From contig JAGCTY010000002.1 of NCBI GenBank assembly GCA_017963105.1, positions 1-47,197 on the forward strand: DNA of 47,197 nucleotides. Reading direction: 5' to 3'. Position 1 is the first letter of the stretch. Every line of letters begins with the position of its first letter. A program made the translations under genes and the position numbers. Shown piece after piece: positions 1 through 9,800 of this stretch. The notes beneath the pieces are model-generated. The model was not told where the DNA came from. It saw only the letters and a program-made list of their open reading frames with translations, and made no database searches. The stretch is from Lentisphaeria bacterium. Its GTDB lineage: Bacteria; Verrucomicrobiota; Lentisphaeria; Victivallales; UBA1829.

Positions 1-51
1 CAATTAGCCTTAAATATACCCTCAACTCCAACAAATAGTCCATGCTTTCCG

Positions 52-99
52 TTTGTAAGACTAAACGCAACACCCCTTTTTGTAAGACTAAACGCAACA
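52..99. repeat. Two 21-bp direct repeats, possible insertion sequence end
   Basis: Two identical 21-bp copies lie at 52-72 and 79-99. Each begins TTTGTAAGAC and ends CGCAACA, and they are spaced 27 bp apart. Read on the other strand each copy starts TGTTGCG. Multiple short terminal repeats ending in CA are typical of IS21-family ends, so the first ~100 bases could be the edge of an element lying to the left. No transposase is visible. A pair of regulator binding sites is the alternative. Confidence 0.45.
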
Positions 100-176
100 T
101 GCCCCCTTTTGACCGTTGCATTTACTTTTACAATCGCCATTTCGCGCTCTTTTTTAAGATATCCGTGCGCGCGCCC

Positions 177-205
177 TTGAAATATCACCCGAAACGTGGT
201 ACATT
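177..205 (+). promoter_or_regulatory. Sigma70-type promoter of the aromatic operon
   Basis: A -35 element TTGAAA at 177-182 and a -10 element TACATT at 200-205 are separated by 17 bp. Transcription would start near 212, leaving a leader of about 68 nt before the first gene. The -10 sits in the string GTGGTACATT, a form seen again before two other genes in this window. Confidence 0.6.
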
Positions 206-233
206 ATCTTCGGATATTTATCAACAGTAAATC

Positions 234-253
234 CGGGCCGCGAATCCGGCCCG
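234..253 (+). promoter_or_regulatory. Leader hairpin before the DAHP synthase gene
   Basis: A perfect 7-bp stem pairs 234-240 with 247-253 around a 6-nt loop. An A-tract and the weak ribosome site AGACAGG follow. It lies between the presumed transcription start and the start codon, so it could affect initiation. No leader peptide or T-tract is seen, so a classical attenuator is not supported. Confidence 0.35.
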
Positions 254-279
254 CAAAAAAAAAGACAGGTTTCCGGACC

Positions 280-1299
280 ATGATCATCATTCTGAAAGAA
301 AACGCCGATGCGGCGCAGTTCGATGCGCTGAAAGACTGGCTCACCAAACAGAACGTGACGCTGCACATCAGCGAAGGCATCCAGCAGACCATCATCGGGC
401 TGATCGGCGACACCTCGCACATCGACCTCGACATCATCAAGCAGTTCGACATCGTAGACGACGTAAAACGCATTCAGGAGCCGTTCAAGAACGCCAACCG
501 CAAGTTCCATCCGCTCGACACTGTCGTCGAGGTCGGGTCGGGCGGCGTGAAGGTCGGCGGCGGCAGATTCGCGGTGATCGCGGGCCCGTGCTCCGTCGAA
601 AGCGAGGAACAGATTATCGGCATCGCCGAAAGCGTGAAGAAGTCCGGCGCGGACATGCTCCGCGGCGGCGCGTTCAAACCGCGCACGTCCCCCTACTCCT
701 TCCAGGGGCTCCGCGCCGAAGGCCTGCGTCTGCTGCTCGAGGCGAAAAAAGTCACCGGTCTGCCCATCGTGACCGAGCTGATGGACCTCTCCCAGCTCGA
801 CCTCTTCGCCGACGTGGACGTGATCCAGATCGGCGCGCGCAACATGCAGAATTTCGAGCTCCTGAAGCAGATCGGCAAATGCGACAAGCCCATCCTCCTG
901 AAGCGCGGCCTCGCGAACACCTACCAGGAACTCCTCATGAGCGCCGAATACATCATGGCGTCCGGCAACAAGAACGTGATCCTCTGCGAACGCGGCATCC
1001 GCACGTTCGAGACCTACACGCGGAACACGCTCGACATCTCCGCCATCCCGGCGCTGAAGACGCTCTCCCACCTGCCCGTGATCATCGACCCGAGCCACGC
1101 CGCCGGCATCGCCCGGTTCGTCGCGCCGCTCTCCCTCGCGGCCGCGGCCGCCGGAGCCGACGGCATCATCGTGGAGGTCCACAACAACCCGTCGTGCGCG
1201 CTGTGCGACGGCGCGCAGTCCATCACGCCGCCGGTCTTCGACGACCTCATGGAAAAGATCCGCCACATCCTGCCGTACCGCTGGAAGATCAAAGTCTGA
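280..1299 (+). CDS. aroF: 3-deoxy-7-phosphoheptulonate (DAHP) synthase, AroF type with ferredoxin-like regulatory domain
   Basis: Catalyses the first step of the shikimate pathway, condensing phosphoenolpyruvate with erythrose 4-phosphate in the cytoplasm. The 339-residue protein has an N-terminal ferredoxin-like domain (about residues 1-68), the type used for feedback control by aromatic amino acids in the Thermotoga-like class I beta enzymes. A TIM barrel follows, with GPCSVES at 102-108, GGAFKPRTSPYSFQG, the LKRG loop, CERGIRTFE and IIDPSHAAG, which carry metal and substrate ligands. An upstream in-frame ATG at 196 exists, but 280 is chosen because the family homology begins exactly there and a weak AGACAGG precedes it. 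It is the first gene of a three-gene operon whose next two members catalyse later steps of the same route. Identification is firm; which amino acid inhibits it cannot be read from the sequence. Confidence 0.93.
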   Translation: MIIILKENADAAQFDALKDWLTKQNVTLHISEGIQQTIIGLIGDTSHIDLDIIKQFDIVDDVKRIQEPFKNANRKFHPLDTVVEVGSGGVKVGGGRFAVIAGPCSVESEEQIIGIAESVKKSGADMLRGGAFKPRTSPYSFQGLRAEGLRLLLEAKKVTGLPIVTELMDLSQLDLFADVDVIQIGARNMQNFELLKQIGKCDKPILLKRGLANTYQELLMSAEYIMASGNKNVILCERGIRTFETYTRNTLDISAIPALKTLSHLPVIIDPSHAAGIARFVAPLSLAAAAAGADGIIVEVHNNPSCALCDGAQSITPPVFDDLMEKIRHILPYRWKIKV

Positions 1300-1313
1300 G
1301 GCGGCCGCACCTT

Positions 1314-2156
1314 ATGCCGAACCTACCGGACAATCCGTCCCCGCTCGACGCGCTCGACGCGCACCGCGCCGGGATCGACGCCGCCGACGCGGTCCTGCTC
1401 CCGGCCTTCGTGCGCCGCATGGAGGCGGCGGTCCGCATCGCCGAATGCAAGCTCGAGGCGGGCATGCCCGTGAGCCGCCCGGGACGCGAACACGTCATCC
1501 TCGACAGGATCCGCGGGGCCGTCCCGCCCGAATTCGCGGACGACGCCGAACGACTCTACCGCACGATCCTCGCGATCAGCTGTTCGCGGCAGCGCATCCG
1601 CATCCTGAACGCCAAGCTCGGCCGGCGCGTCGTGCTCTGCGGCATCAAGCACTGCGGCAAGACCCGCCTCGGACAGGCCCTCGCGAAAACCCTCGGTCTG
1701 CCGTTCTTCGACACCGACGCCCTGATCGAGGCCGACGCGGGCAAGCCCGTCCGCGCGCTCTACAAGGAAGTAGGCGAGGCGCGGTTCCGCGAACTCGAGG
1801 CGGCGTCCGTCCGCAAGTTCATCGCATCCGCCCCCTCCCCCGCGGTCGTCGCGCTCGGCGGCGGCGTGGTCTCCAATCCCGTCCTCACCCCGGACGACCT
1901 GCACGCGCTCGGCCTCATCGTCTGGCTGGACGTCCCCGTCCCCACCGCGTTCGAACGCATGGCCCGCGAAGGGCTCCCGCCGTTCCTGGCGGACAAGCCC
2001 GATCCGTCCGTCGAGTTCAACCGCATCTGCGCCGCCCGCCGCCCGATTTACGGCGCGGCCGCAGACGCCGTGCTCGAACTGCCGCAGGTCCTCCCCGTGG
2101 AGGAGGCCATCGACCGTTTCCTCATCGTCCTCGAATCGAAAGTGATTTCCCAATGA
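1314..2156 (+). CDS. Bifunctional chorismate mutase-shikimate kinase fusion
   Basis: The 280-residue protein combines two aromatic pathway enzymes. Residues about 12-98 match the AroQ-type chorismate mutase helical domain (chorismate to prephenate): HRAGID, RRM, AECKLEAG, GREHVILDR and SRQRI keep the expected Arg, Lys, Glu and Gln positions. Residues about 104-275 match shikimate kinase (ATP-dependent 3-phosphorylation of shikimate): Walker A GIKHCGKT at 110-117, DTD at 133-135, FRELE near 158-162, the GGG shikimate loop at 182-184 and ARRPIY near the end. The lid segment reads GLPPFL where many kinases have RPLL, so the usual lid arginine is absent. It begins 14 bp after aroF, and its stop overlaps the next start in ATGA, suggesting translational coupling. 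The start at 1314 has no strong ribosome site but fits the domain start. Confidence 0.88.
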   Translation: MPNLPDNPSPLDALDAHRAGIDAADAVLLPAFVRRMEAAVRIAECKLEAGMPVSRPGREHVILDRIRGAVPPEFADDAERLYRTILAISCSRQRIRILNAKLGRRVVLCGIKHCGKTRLGQALAKTLGLPFFDTDALIEADAGKPVRALYKEVGEARFRELEAASVRKFIASAPSPAVVALGGGVVSNPVLTPDDLHALGLIVWLDVPVPTAFERMAREGLPPFLADKPDPSVEFNRICAARRPIYGAAADAVLELPQVLPVEEAIDRFLIVLESKVISQ

Positions 2157-3217
2157 GCTCCAACACCTTCGGCACCCTGTTCCGCGTCACAACCTTCGGC
2201 GAATCCCACGGAGCCGCGCTCGGCTGCGTCGTCGACGGCGTCCCCGCCGGGCTCCCGCTCGACCTCGACGCCATGAAATACGAACTCGCGCGCCGCAGGC
2301 CCGGCCAGTCCGGCATGACCACGCCGAGGAAGGAGGCCGACGAGCCCGAGATCCTGTCCGGCGTGCTGAACGGCGTCGCGACCGGTGCGCCCATCGCCAT
2401 CCTGTTCCGCAACACGAACCAGCACAGCGCCGACTACGACGCCATCGCAAACCTCTATCGCCCCGGACACGCCGATTATGCGTGGGAACGGAAATTCGGA
2501 CTCCGCGACGCGCGCGGAGGAGGACGCACCTCGGGACGCGAGACCGTCGCGCGGGTGGCAGCCGGAACCATCGCGAAACAGATCCTCTTCGAAATGCACC
2601 GCATAACGATTCGCGCCTGCGCGCTCGAGATCGCCGGGATCCGGGCGCAGGAGATCGATTGGAGCCAGGTCGAACGCAATCCCGTCCGCGCACCGGACGC
2701 CGGAGCCGCGGCCCTCATGATCCAGGCAGTCGAGGCCGCGCGCGCCGACCACGACAGCGTCGGCGGGATCATCCTCTGCGAAGCGACCGGCCTGCCCGTC
2801 GGGCTCGGCGAACCCGTCTTCGACAAGCTGGACGCCCTCACCGCGCACGCCATCCTCTCCATCGGCGGCGTGAAGGGAATCGAGTTCGGCGCGGGATTCG
2901 AGGCGGCCGCCATGCGCGGCAGCACGCACAACGATCCGATCCTCCCCGGCGGCGAGTTCGCCTCGAACAACGCAGGCGGCGTGCTCGGCGGCATCTCCAA
3001 CGGCGATGTCTTCACCTTCCGCTGCGCCGTCAAGCCCACGGCGTCCATCGCGCGCCCGCAAATGACCGTAGACCGCAGTGGCGCGCCCGCGGAAATCTCC
3101 ACGCCCGGACGCCACGACCCCTGCCTCGTGCCGCGCATGGTCCCGGTCGTCGAAGCCATGACCGCCATTGTCCTTGCCGACCTCCTGCTCATCGCAAAAA
3201 ACAGCAGCCTCCACTGA
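2153..3217 (+). CDS. aroC: Chorismate synthase
   Basis: Converts 5-enolpyruvylshikimate 3-phosphate to chorismate with reduced FMN, the last common step of aromatic biosynthesis. The 354-residue length is normal for the family. Recognisable signatures are FGESHGAALG near the N-terminus, RRPGQSGMTTPR, the flavin and phosphate-binding loop RDARGGGRTSGRETVARVA, and SIARPQMTVDR with GRHDPC near the C-terminus. The ATG overlaps the stop of the mutase-kinase gene by four bases, so the two are probably translated together. This is the last gene of the aro operon; tandem repeats and a terminator follow. Confidence 0.95.
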   Translation: MSSNTFGTLFRVTTFGESHGAALGCVVDGVPAGLPLDLDAMKYELARRRPGQSGMTTPRKEADEPEILSGVLNGVATGAPIAILFRNTNQHSADYDAIANLYRPGHADYAWERKFGLRDARGGGRTSGRETVARVAAGTIAKQILFEMHRITIRACALEIAGIRAQEIDWSQVERNPVRAPDAGAAALMIQAVEAARADHDSVGGIILCEATGLPVGLGEPVFDKLDALTAHAILSIGGVKGIEFGAGFEAAAMRGSTHNDPILPGGEFASNNAGGVLGGISNGDVFTFRCAVKPTASIARPQMTVDRSGAPAEISTPGRHDPCLVPRMVPVVEAMTAIVLADLLLIAKNSSLH

Positions 3218-3260
3218 TTTCCGCCCTTCCCCACGGCAATGGACCAATAGACCGCCTCCC

Positions 3261-3380
3261 CGGCTGATTACGGCCTTCCCCTGCCGTTTTCCGCCCTCCC
3301 CGGCTGATTACGGCCTTCCCCTGCCGTTTTCCGCCCTCCCCGGCTGATTACGGCCTTCCCCTGTCGTTTTCCGCCCATCC
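3261..3380. repeat. Three tandem copies of a 40-bp repeat
   Basis: Exact 40-bp units start at 3261, 3301 and 3341. The first two are identical, and the third differs by a C-to-T at 3364 and small changes in its last few bases. A degenerate partial copy may precede them at about 3220-3260. The array lies between the aroC stop and the operon terminator and encodes nothing recognisable. Confidence 0.85.
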
Positions 3381-3390
3381 GACAACACAT

Positions 3391-3432
3391 GCCGCTGTCA
3401 TGCCTGATACAGGCCCATACAGCGGCTTTTTT
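3391..3432 (+). terminator. Rho-independent terminator of the aro operon
   Basis: A perfect 8-bp outer stem (GCCGCTGT at 3391-3398 with ACAGCGGC at 3419-3426) encloses a second small hairpin (GCCTG/CAGGC). Six T residues follow at 3427-3432. This is a strong intrinsic terminator for the rightward operon. Confidence 0.85.
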
Positions 3433-3718
3433 CTTTTCGCCGGATTCTTCCCCGGTCGATTCCCTGTTCCCCATCCTTACCCCTCGCATTTTCACAGGGC
3501 GCATCCGGCATATACGGCCAGTCCTGTCTTACGGGTGCTAAGGCGGGGCTATCCTCCCTCCGACCGTTCGGCTCACACGACCTATGATGGCTATGGAAGG
3601 GTCTGCGAGCGATCATGGCTCATACGGTGCGGCATATCCGGCCTGTCATGAGGACGGGATATCTGACCTGACCGTCCTTTTATTCTCCCCGCATTCATTT
3701 CCCCGTTTTTTAAATATG
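3433..3718. other. Intergenic stretch with no recognised feature
   Basis: Lies between two convergent terminators. Short open frames occur here, but none has a convincing ribosome site or a protein-like composition. No RNA gene or repeat was recognised. Confidence 0.5.
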
Positions 3719-3752
3719 AAAAGCCCCCGCATCCGTTTCCGGACGCGGGGGC
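3719..3752 (-). terminator. Terminator of the giant protein gene
   Basis: On the minus strand an 8-bp GC stem (3745-3752 with 3723-3730) extends by four more pairs after one mismatch and closes on a 4-nt loop. It runs into TTTT at 3722-3719 and then an AT-rich stretch. It lies about 50 bp beyond the stop codon of the 15.7-kb gene. Confidence 0.8.
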
Positions 3753-3802
3753 CGTTGCTTCGAGTTCAGCGAACTAAACCCGTTGCGGGTTGGTCGAGCC
3801 GA

Positions 3803-6800
3803 TCAGGCAAGCCAGCCGATGTTCTGCCAGGCAGTCAGTTCCGGATGATTGTACTCATCGGCATTGATCTGCCAGTAACCGGCGAGCGAGCCGTATTCGG
3901 TAGCGCTCTGGCACCAGATGATGTCGTCAACGCCGTCGACGTTGAGGTCGGCGGTGCCGGCGAGGTTCCAGCTGGAGGTATCCACAACGCTGAGGACCGT
4001 CCAGGCACTGGACGAGCCGTTGGCAGCCATGGTAGCCACAGCAACCGTACCGACGTCGTTGATCATCGCGATGTCGGCGATGCCGTCGCCGTTGAAGTCG
4101 CCAGTGGTGAGGTAACTCCAGGCATCGGTATCTGTTCCGGTATCGCTGACCTTCGCGACCATCACAATGCTCCAGTCGACGCCTTCGATGTCGCCGAGGC
4201 GCCACGTGCAGTAGGCATTGTAGGTCAGGCCGCCTTCGCCGACGAAGCTGTTCTTCCACAGCATGTCGCAGCTGCCGTTGCCGTCGTAGTCGCCGGTGTC
4301 GACCAGCGTCCACTCATCGGAGTAGCCGTTGATGAGCGTCCAATCCGTGCCGCCGGCCCAGTAGCCGAGCAGACCGATCGTGGAGGACGAAGCCGTGGCG
4401 TTTGCCACGAGGACGTCGTCCTTGCCGTCGCCGTTGAAGTCGCCGGTGCCGAGGATATCCCAGCTGGCGTCCTTCAGGTTCAGGACCTGCGGAGTGAACG
4501 TGCCGTTGCCGTTGGCATTGTCGGAAACGACCAGGCCGTTGGTGGTGTTGTAGCGGAGGATGCCGTCGATGCCGTCGCCGTCGAAGTCGCCGATACCTGC
4601 ATAGGTCCAGCCTTCTTCGATTGCAAGCGGCAGACCGAACTTCTCGCCGTTCAGCCAGTAGAACGTGATGTCCGTCTGGATGCCGGCAGTCTCGGACTCG
4701 ACCGCGCGGCCGATCATGTTGTCAACGCCATTCAGCGAAGCCGTGATGAAGAACGGTTCGGTGGACGGCGGGACAACCTTGTCGATCACGAGCATGAGAT
4801 CGAGCCAGCCGGTGGTGCGGAGACCGTAGGTGAAGTCGCCGACCGTGACGTCGTTGCCAACCGTGAGAACGGTGTCACCGAAGATGATGGAGCCGTTGAA
4901 GACCGGCTGGTAGAGATCGTCGTACCAGAGGCCGGAAGCCAGCATGTAGGTGCCGACGGTCGGGTTGTCAACGGTGAGCGTGTACTTCGTGTCGCCGGAG
5001 ACGAACTGGATGTCCGCGATCTGCGCGGTGGTCCGGGTCGTGAGGGCGACGTCGAACGCGATCGTACCATCGATGGTGATCGGCTTGTTGAGGAACGAAG
5101 CGGTGCCGACGACGGTGGCGTCAGCATCGACCGTGATGGTCTTGTAGTAGCCGTCAGCGAAGGAGACTTCGCCGGAGACCACTTCCACGGAACCATCGTC
5201 GGTGACGCCGGCGATACCGGCCGCGAGGGTCGCGAACGCGTCGTAACCGATCTTGGCGGTAACATCGCCGAACGTGACGATCGCGCCGTCTTCGAAGCCA
5301 GCCCATTCGCTGCTCACGTACACATGCGTCGGAGTCGTCGGGGTCGGCGGGACATACTCGGCAACCGTGAGGGCGAGCTCACTGTTGTCGGTAATGCCGA
5401 TCGCGTAGGTGAAGTCGCCAACCTGGACGGCTTCAGCGCCGACCGTGAGGGTAGCTTCGCCGAACACGACGCTGCCGGTGAACGCAGCCGCATCGGCCGC
5501 GAGCAGGTAGGTGCCCACAGTCGGATTGGCGTCGGTCAGCGTGTACTTCGTGTCGCCGGAGACGAAGGAGAAGCCGCCGAACTGGGCCGCTTCAGCCGTC
5601 GCATCAGCAGTATTGAACGCGATGGTGCCGTTGACCGTGATGGCCGCGTCGAACACAGCGGTGCCGATGACGGTGGCGCCGTCTTCGACCGTGATGGTCT
5701 TGCTGTAGCCGTCAGCGAAGGAGACTTCGCCGCCGACAACCGAGATGAAGCCGTCGTCGGTGACGCCGGCGATGCCGCCCGCGAGGGTCGCGAACGCATC
5801 GTAGCCGATCGTGGCGGAGATGGTGCCGATCGTGACGGTCGCGCCGTCTTCGAGGCCGGCCCATTCGCTGTTCACGTAACCGAAGGTCGGGACGTCGGGC
5901 AGTTCGCCTTCTTCAACGCTGAGCGAGAGCTCGCTGTTGTCCGTGATGGCAAGCGTGTAGGTGAACTGGCCGATCGTGAGGGCCTGGGAGGTCGAGACCG
6001 TACCGATCGAGGTGGAGCCGATCATCAGCGTGACATTGCCGGCGAATGCGGCAGCATCGTCGGCGAGGAGGTACTCGCCTTCGGCCTGGTCAGCCGCGAG
6101 CGTGATCGTGAAGCTCGGAGCGCCCGTGATGAGCGAGAAGTTCGTCACGAGAGCGGAGGAGCCGACCGTCGTGCCGGTGATGTCGAAGTCGAGGACGGAG
6201 CCTTCCGCGAAGGAAACGGCTGCGCCCTTGAGCATTCCGAGACCGCCGGTGACCGTCGCGCCGGCTTCGACCGTCAGGACGCCCTTGCCGCGGACAGAGA
6301 TGTTCGACGCAACTGCGCCGCTCTGGAGCGTGAGGGAACCGACGCCGGTACCGGTGCCGACCGCGGTGTTCTGGATCACGGAGGAATCCATCGCAACGAC
6401 GGTGGTCAGGATGGCGCTGGAGAAGTTCACTTCGCCGGAAACGACCGTGATGGAGCCGTTGCCGCCGACGGAAGCGGCAGCGGCGTCAGCCGTGGCATAG
6501 GCATCGAGGCCGATTTCGGCCGTGATGTCGCCAATGGTGACTTCGGTGCCGTCCGCGAGGCCTTCCCAATCGGTGTTCACGAACACGTCGGCCTTCTTCT
6601 GGACCAGGTGGACTTCGTTGCCGACGACCTTGATCATGTAATCAGCGCTGTCGGTCGCGAAGGAGCCGTCGCCGGAGATCGAGGTCGCAGTCAGGACGGT
6701 GACCTGAGCCGGTGCGCCTTCGACGAAGGCGGCGGCGGAGATCGTGAAGATACCGTCGTTGACCAGGTCGCCCGCGATCGTGATCACGTCGGCGCCACTG

Positions 6801-9800
6801 TAGGACATGGTGGCGGTGGCATCGATCGAGATGCTGGTGGCCAGGGCCGCGAAGCCGAGTTCGTTCTCGCCGCCGGTGACGTAGATGACCGCGTCATCGG
6901 TGAGGGCCGGGACGGCCTCGGTGAGGGTCGCGAACGCGTTTTCGCCGAAGAACAGGAGCTCGCCGTTGTAGACCGTGCCGGCCGGGCAGGTCTCAGCGGT
7001 GTAGGTGCTGTTCACGTAGAGGTCCTTGACGGCGCCCTTGATGACGATGGCGCGGTCGGAGGTCAGGACCTGGTAATCGGAACCTTCAGCTCCGGTCACG
7101 GTGATGTTGGCAACGTTCTCGAACGCATTGTCCATGCTGACGATGACTTTGCTCTTTCCGGTGTAGCCGGTGATGTCGACGTTGATCGTGCCGCCGGCGG
7201 AGGCCAGACGGAGCACGCGGCCGGTGAGGGTCGCGCCCGCAGCCAGGTTGACTTCCTTGAACCAGTAGGTGTAACGGATGGCGTTGTCACCGGTCAGGTT
7301 CAGGGTCTTCGCGCCGGTGTATGTGTCACCGAGTTCGTCATAGTTCAGACGACCGGCGACCAGGTAGCCGACGACGTTCGAGTTGTCGAGGTTGAAGATG
7401 AAGTCGGAGGCACTGCGCGGCGTGGCGCCCCAGCCGGTACCCCAGTTGTCATCGAGAGCGAAGCGCATGGAGCCGTCGCCGCCGCCGATCGTGCTGTCCT
7501 TGATGTTGACAGTGACGGTACCCTGGGACTGCTGGTCGCCGCCCTGGATTCTCCACCACTTGTCCTGCGGAACAACAACGTTGTCCATGTTGATGACCAG
7601 GTTCGCGCCCTTGCGGGTGACGCCCTGGAAGGTCTCGTCCTTGCCGATCGGGGAGTCGCCGATGAACAGCATGTCGTCGCGGATGATCGAATCAACGAAG
7701 TTGAACGTGATGGTGGCGGCTTCGTCAGCCGTGCCGAGGACGTTCACGTAGTTGATGCCGGTCACGAGGATCGCGCCGGTGTCGCCGCCGACCGTGGAAC
7801 CGATCACATTGACGGTCATGTTGCCGAGAATGTGCTGGTTGTGTTCCCACGGATTGCCGAGGGCGTTACCGACATTACCGAACAGATAGGTGCCGGCGGC
7901 GGTGGCGAACGTGCTGTTCTCAACCGTCAGCCAGACATCGCCGTTGTAGACCTGATCGCCGGTGGTGTAACCGTTGATCAGGACGGGGACGGTGCTGTCG
8001 GTGATGTAGATGTTGCCCATGCGGTCGCCGGTATTGATGTTGTTGCCGGCACGGCCGTTGATGTAGAGGCACTGGCCCGGCTTCATCGCGTTGAGACCGT
8101 TGTTGAGGTAGTAGAACGCGTTGACGCCCCAGATCAGACGTTCGCCGGTGATCGGGTTGGTCTGACCGGGCTCGATGTTCTCGCCGGCAGTTCCGTACGC
8201 GACGTCGACGTAGAAGTTGTCGATGCGCATCAGGTGCACGTCGCCGCCTTCTTCATCATAGTACGCGTAGAAGATCTTGTCGGTTTCGCCTTCCACGGAG
8301 ATGACCGCGGTATCGATGTTGGCGATGCCGGTTCCGGTGGAGATGACGACCACGTCGTTGGCTTCCTGAGAGTAGCCGGTCACGTCGATCGTGATCTCGG
8401 AATCCGCGGCCAGTTCGATGCCGCCGGAGACCGTGATGGTCTTGCCCGCGGTAAGATCGATGGAGCCGAATCCGGAGAGCGCGTCGGCCGTGAAGTTGGC
8501 ATCGACGTAGAGATCGCCGCCGCTGGTGATGCTGCCGATGGTGAAGTCGGCGCTGACGACGACGTCGTTGTCATTGGCCAGGACGATCGCGTCGCTGGAG
8601 GCGCCGCCTTCGAGGTTGAGCGTGCCGTCTTCGCCGATGGCCGCAGCGGCATCCGCGACGGAAGCGAACGCGTTCTTGCCCCAGACGAGGGCGGTATCGC
8701 CGGCGAACTTGTTGTGGACGTCGGCTTCGGTCCAGGCGGTGTTCACGAACGTATCGGAGACCAGCGGAGAGGTCAGGACGAGGGTCTTGCCGTCGTCGAG
8801 GAACTCGTAGCCGATGCCCGCGGCGCCGTTGATCACGGTGACCGTGATGGCCGTCGTGTCGCCGAAGCCGCCTTCCGCGACCAGGACCTTCTTGGTGGCG
8901 TCTTCGAAGCCCTTCGCGTCGATGGTGATCGAGGTGCCGGAGAATGCGCCGGTGAGTTCGACCAGTCCGTCAGCGTCGAGGACGACGGAGTCGAATCCGG
9001 TGATCGCCTTGGCGGTGGCATCGCCGAGGAAGACCAGGGTGCTGACGCCGCCGACGTAGTCGAGGCCGCCGTCGATGACGCCGTTGGTGGAGGCAGTCAC
9101 GAGGACGACATCGTCGTCGATGGTGAGCAGAGCATCGCCGGAGACCTGCGAGTATTCGCTGGCGATCGTGATGTTGGAGATCGTCGCGCCGCTGGTCACG
9201 GTGATGTCGACGGAGCTGACGGAATCAGCTGCGACCGGGACGGTCTTGGTGACGGTCTGCATTTCGGTCGTGGTCACGCCGTCAACGACGACTTCGACTT
9301 CTTCCTCGACTTCGATCGTCGTGGAGCCAGGAGCATTGCCGCCGTTCAGGTTGGTGATACGGCCGCCGTTCACGCTGACGCGATAGCCTCTGGTGTAGAA
9401 GTCTCTGGCAACGGTGTTCTCGATCTGGATCGTCGCATCGGTGCGCTTGTCAGCGGATTCCATGGCCAGCGCGTACGTCGCAACGGCGTTGTCGCCGAAC
9501 ACGAGGTAGTTCAGCTGGCCGTCGGCATCCGTGATGGTGGTGCCGTTGATCGCCTCGGTGTAGTCAGCATCGAAGAAGACATCGCCGTCAGTCTTGTAGA
9601 TGAACACGGACCTGTCGCCGATCGCGGCGGCATAGCCGTCGATCTCGGCGCCGTTTTCATCGACGAACTGGGCGCTGTTGCGGAGGATGCCGGTGACAGT
9701 GCCGGAGGCAACGATGTATTCCTTGACGGGGCCGGTGTAGTTCTCTTCGCCGCGGAGGATGATGTCCGAAGCGTCGGAGAGGCGGACTTCTTCCGTACGG

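Noticed and set aside
42..230. Small frame near the left edge
   Set aside because: It runs through the direct repeats and the aro promoter and has no ribosome site.
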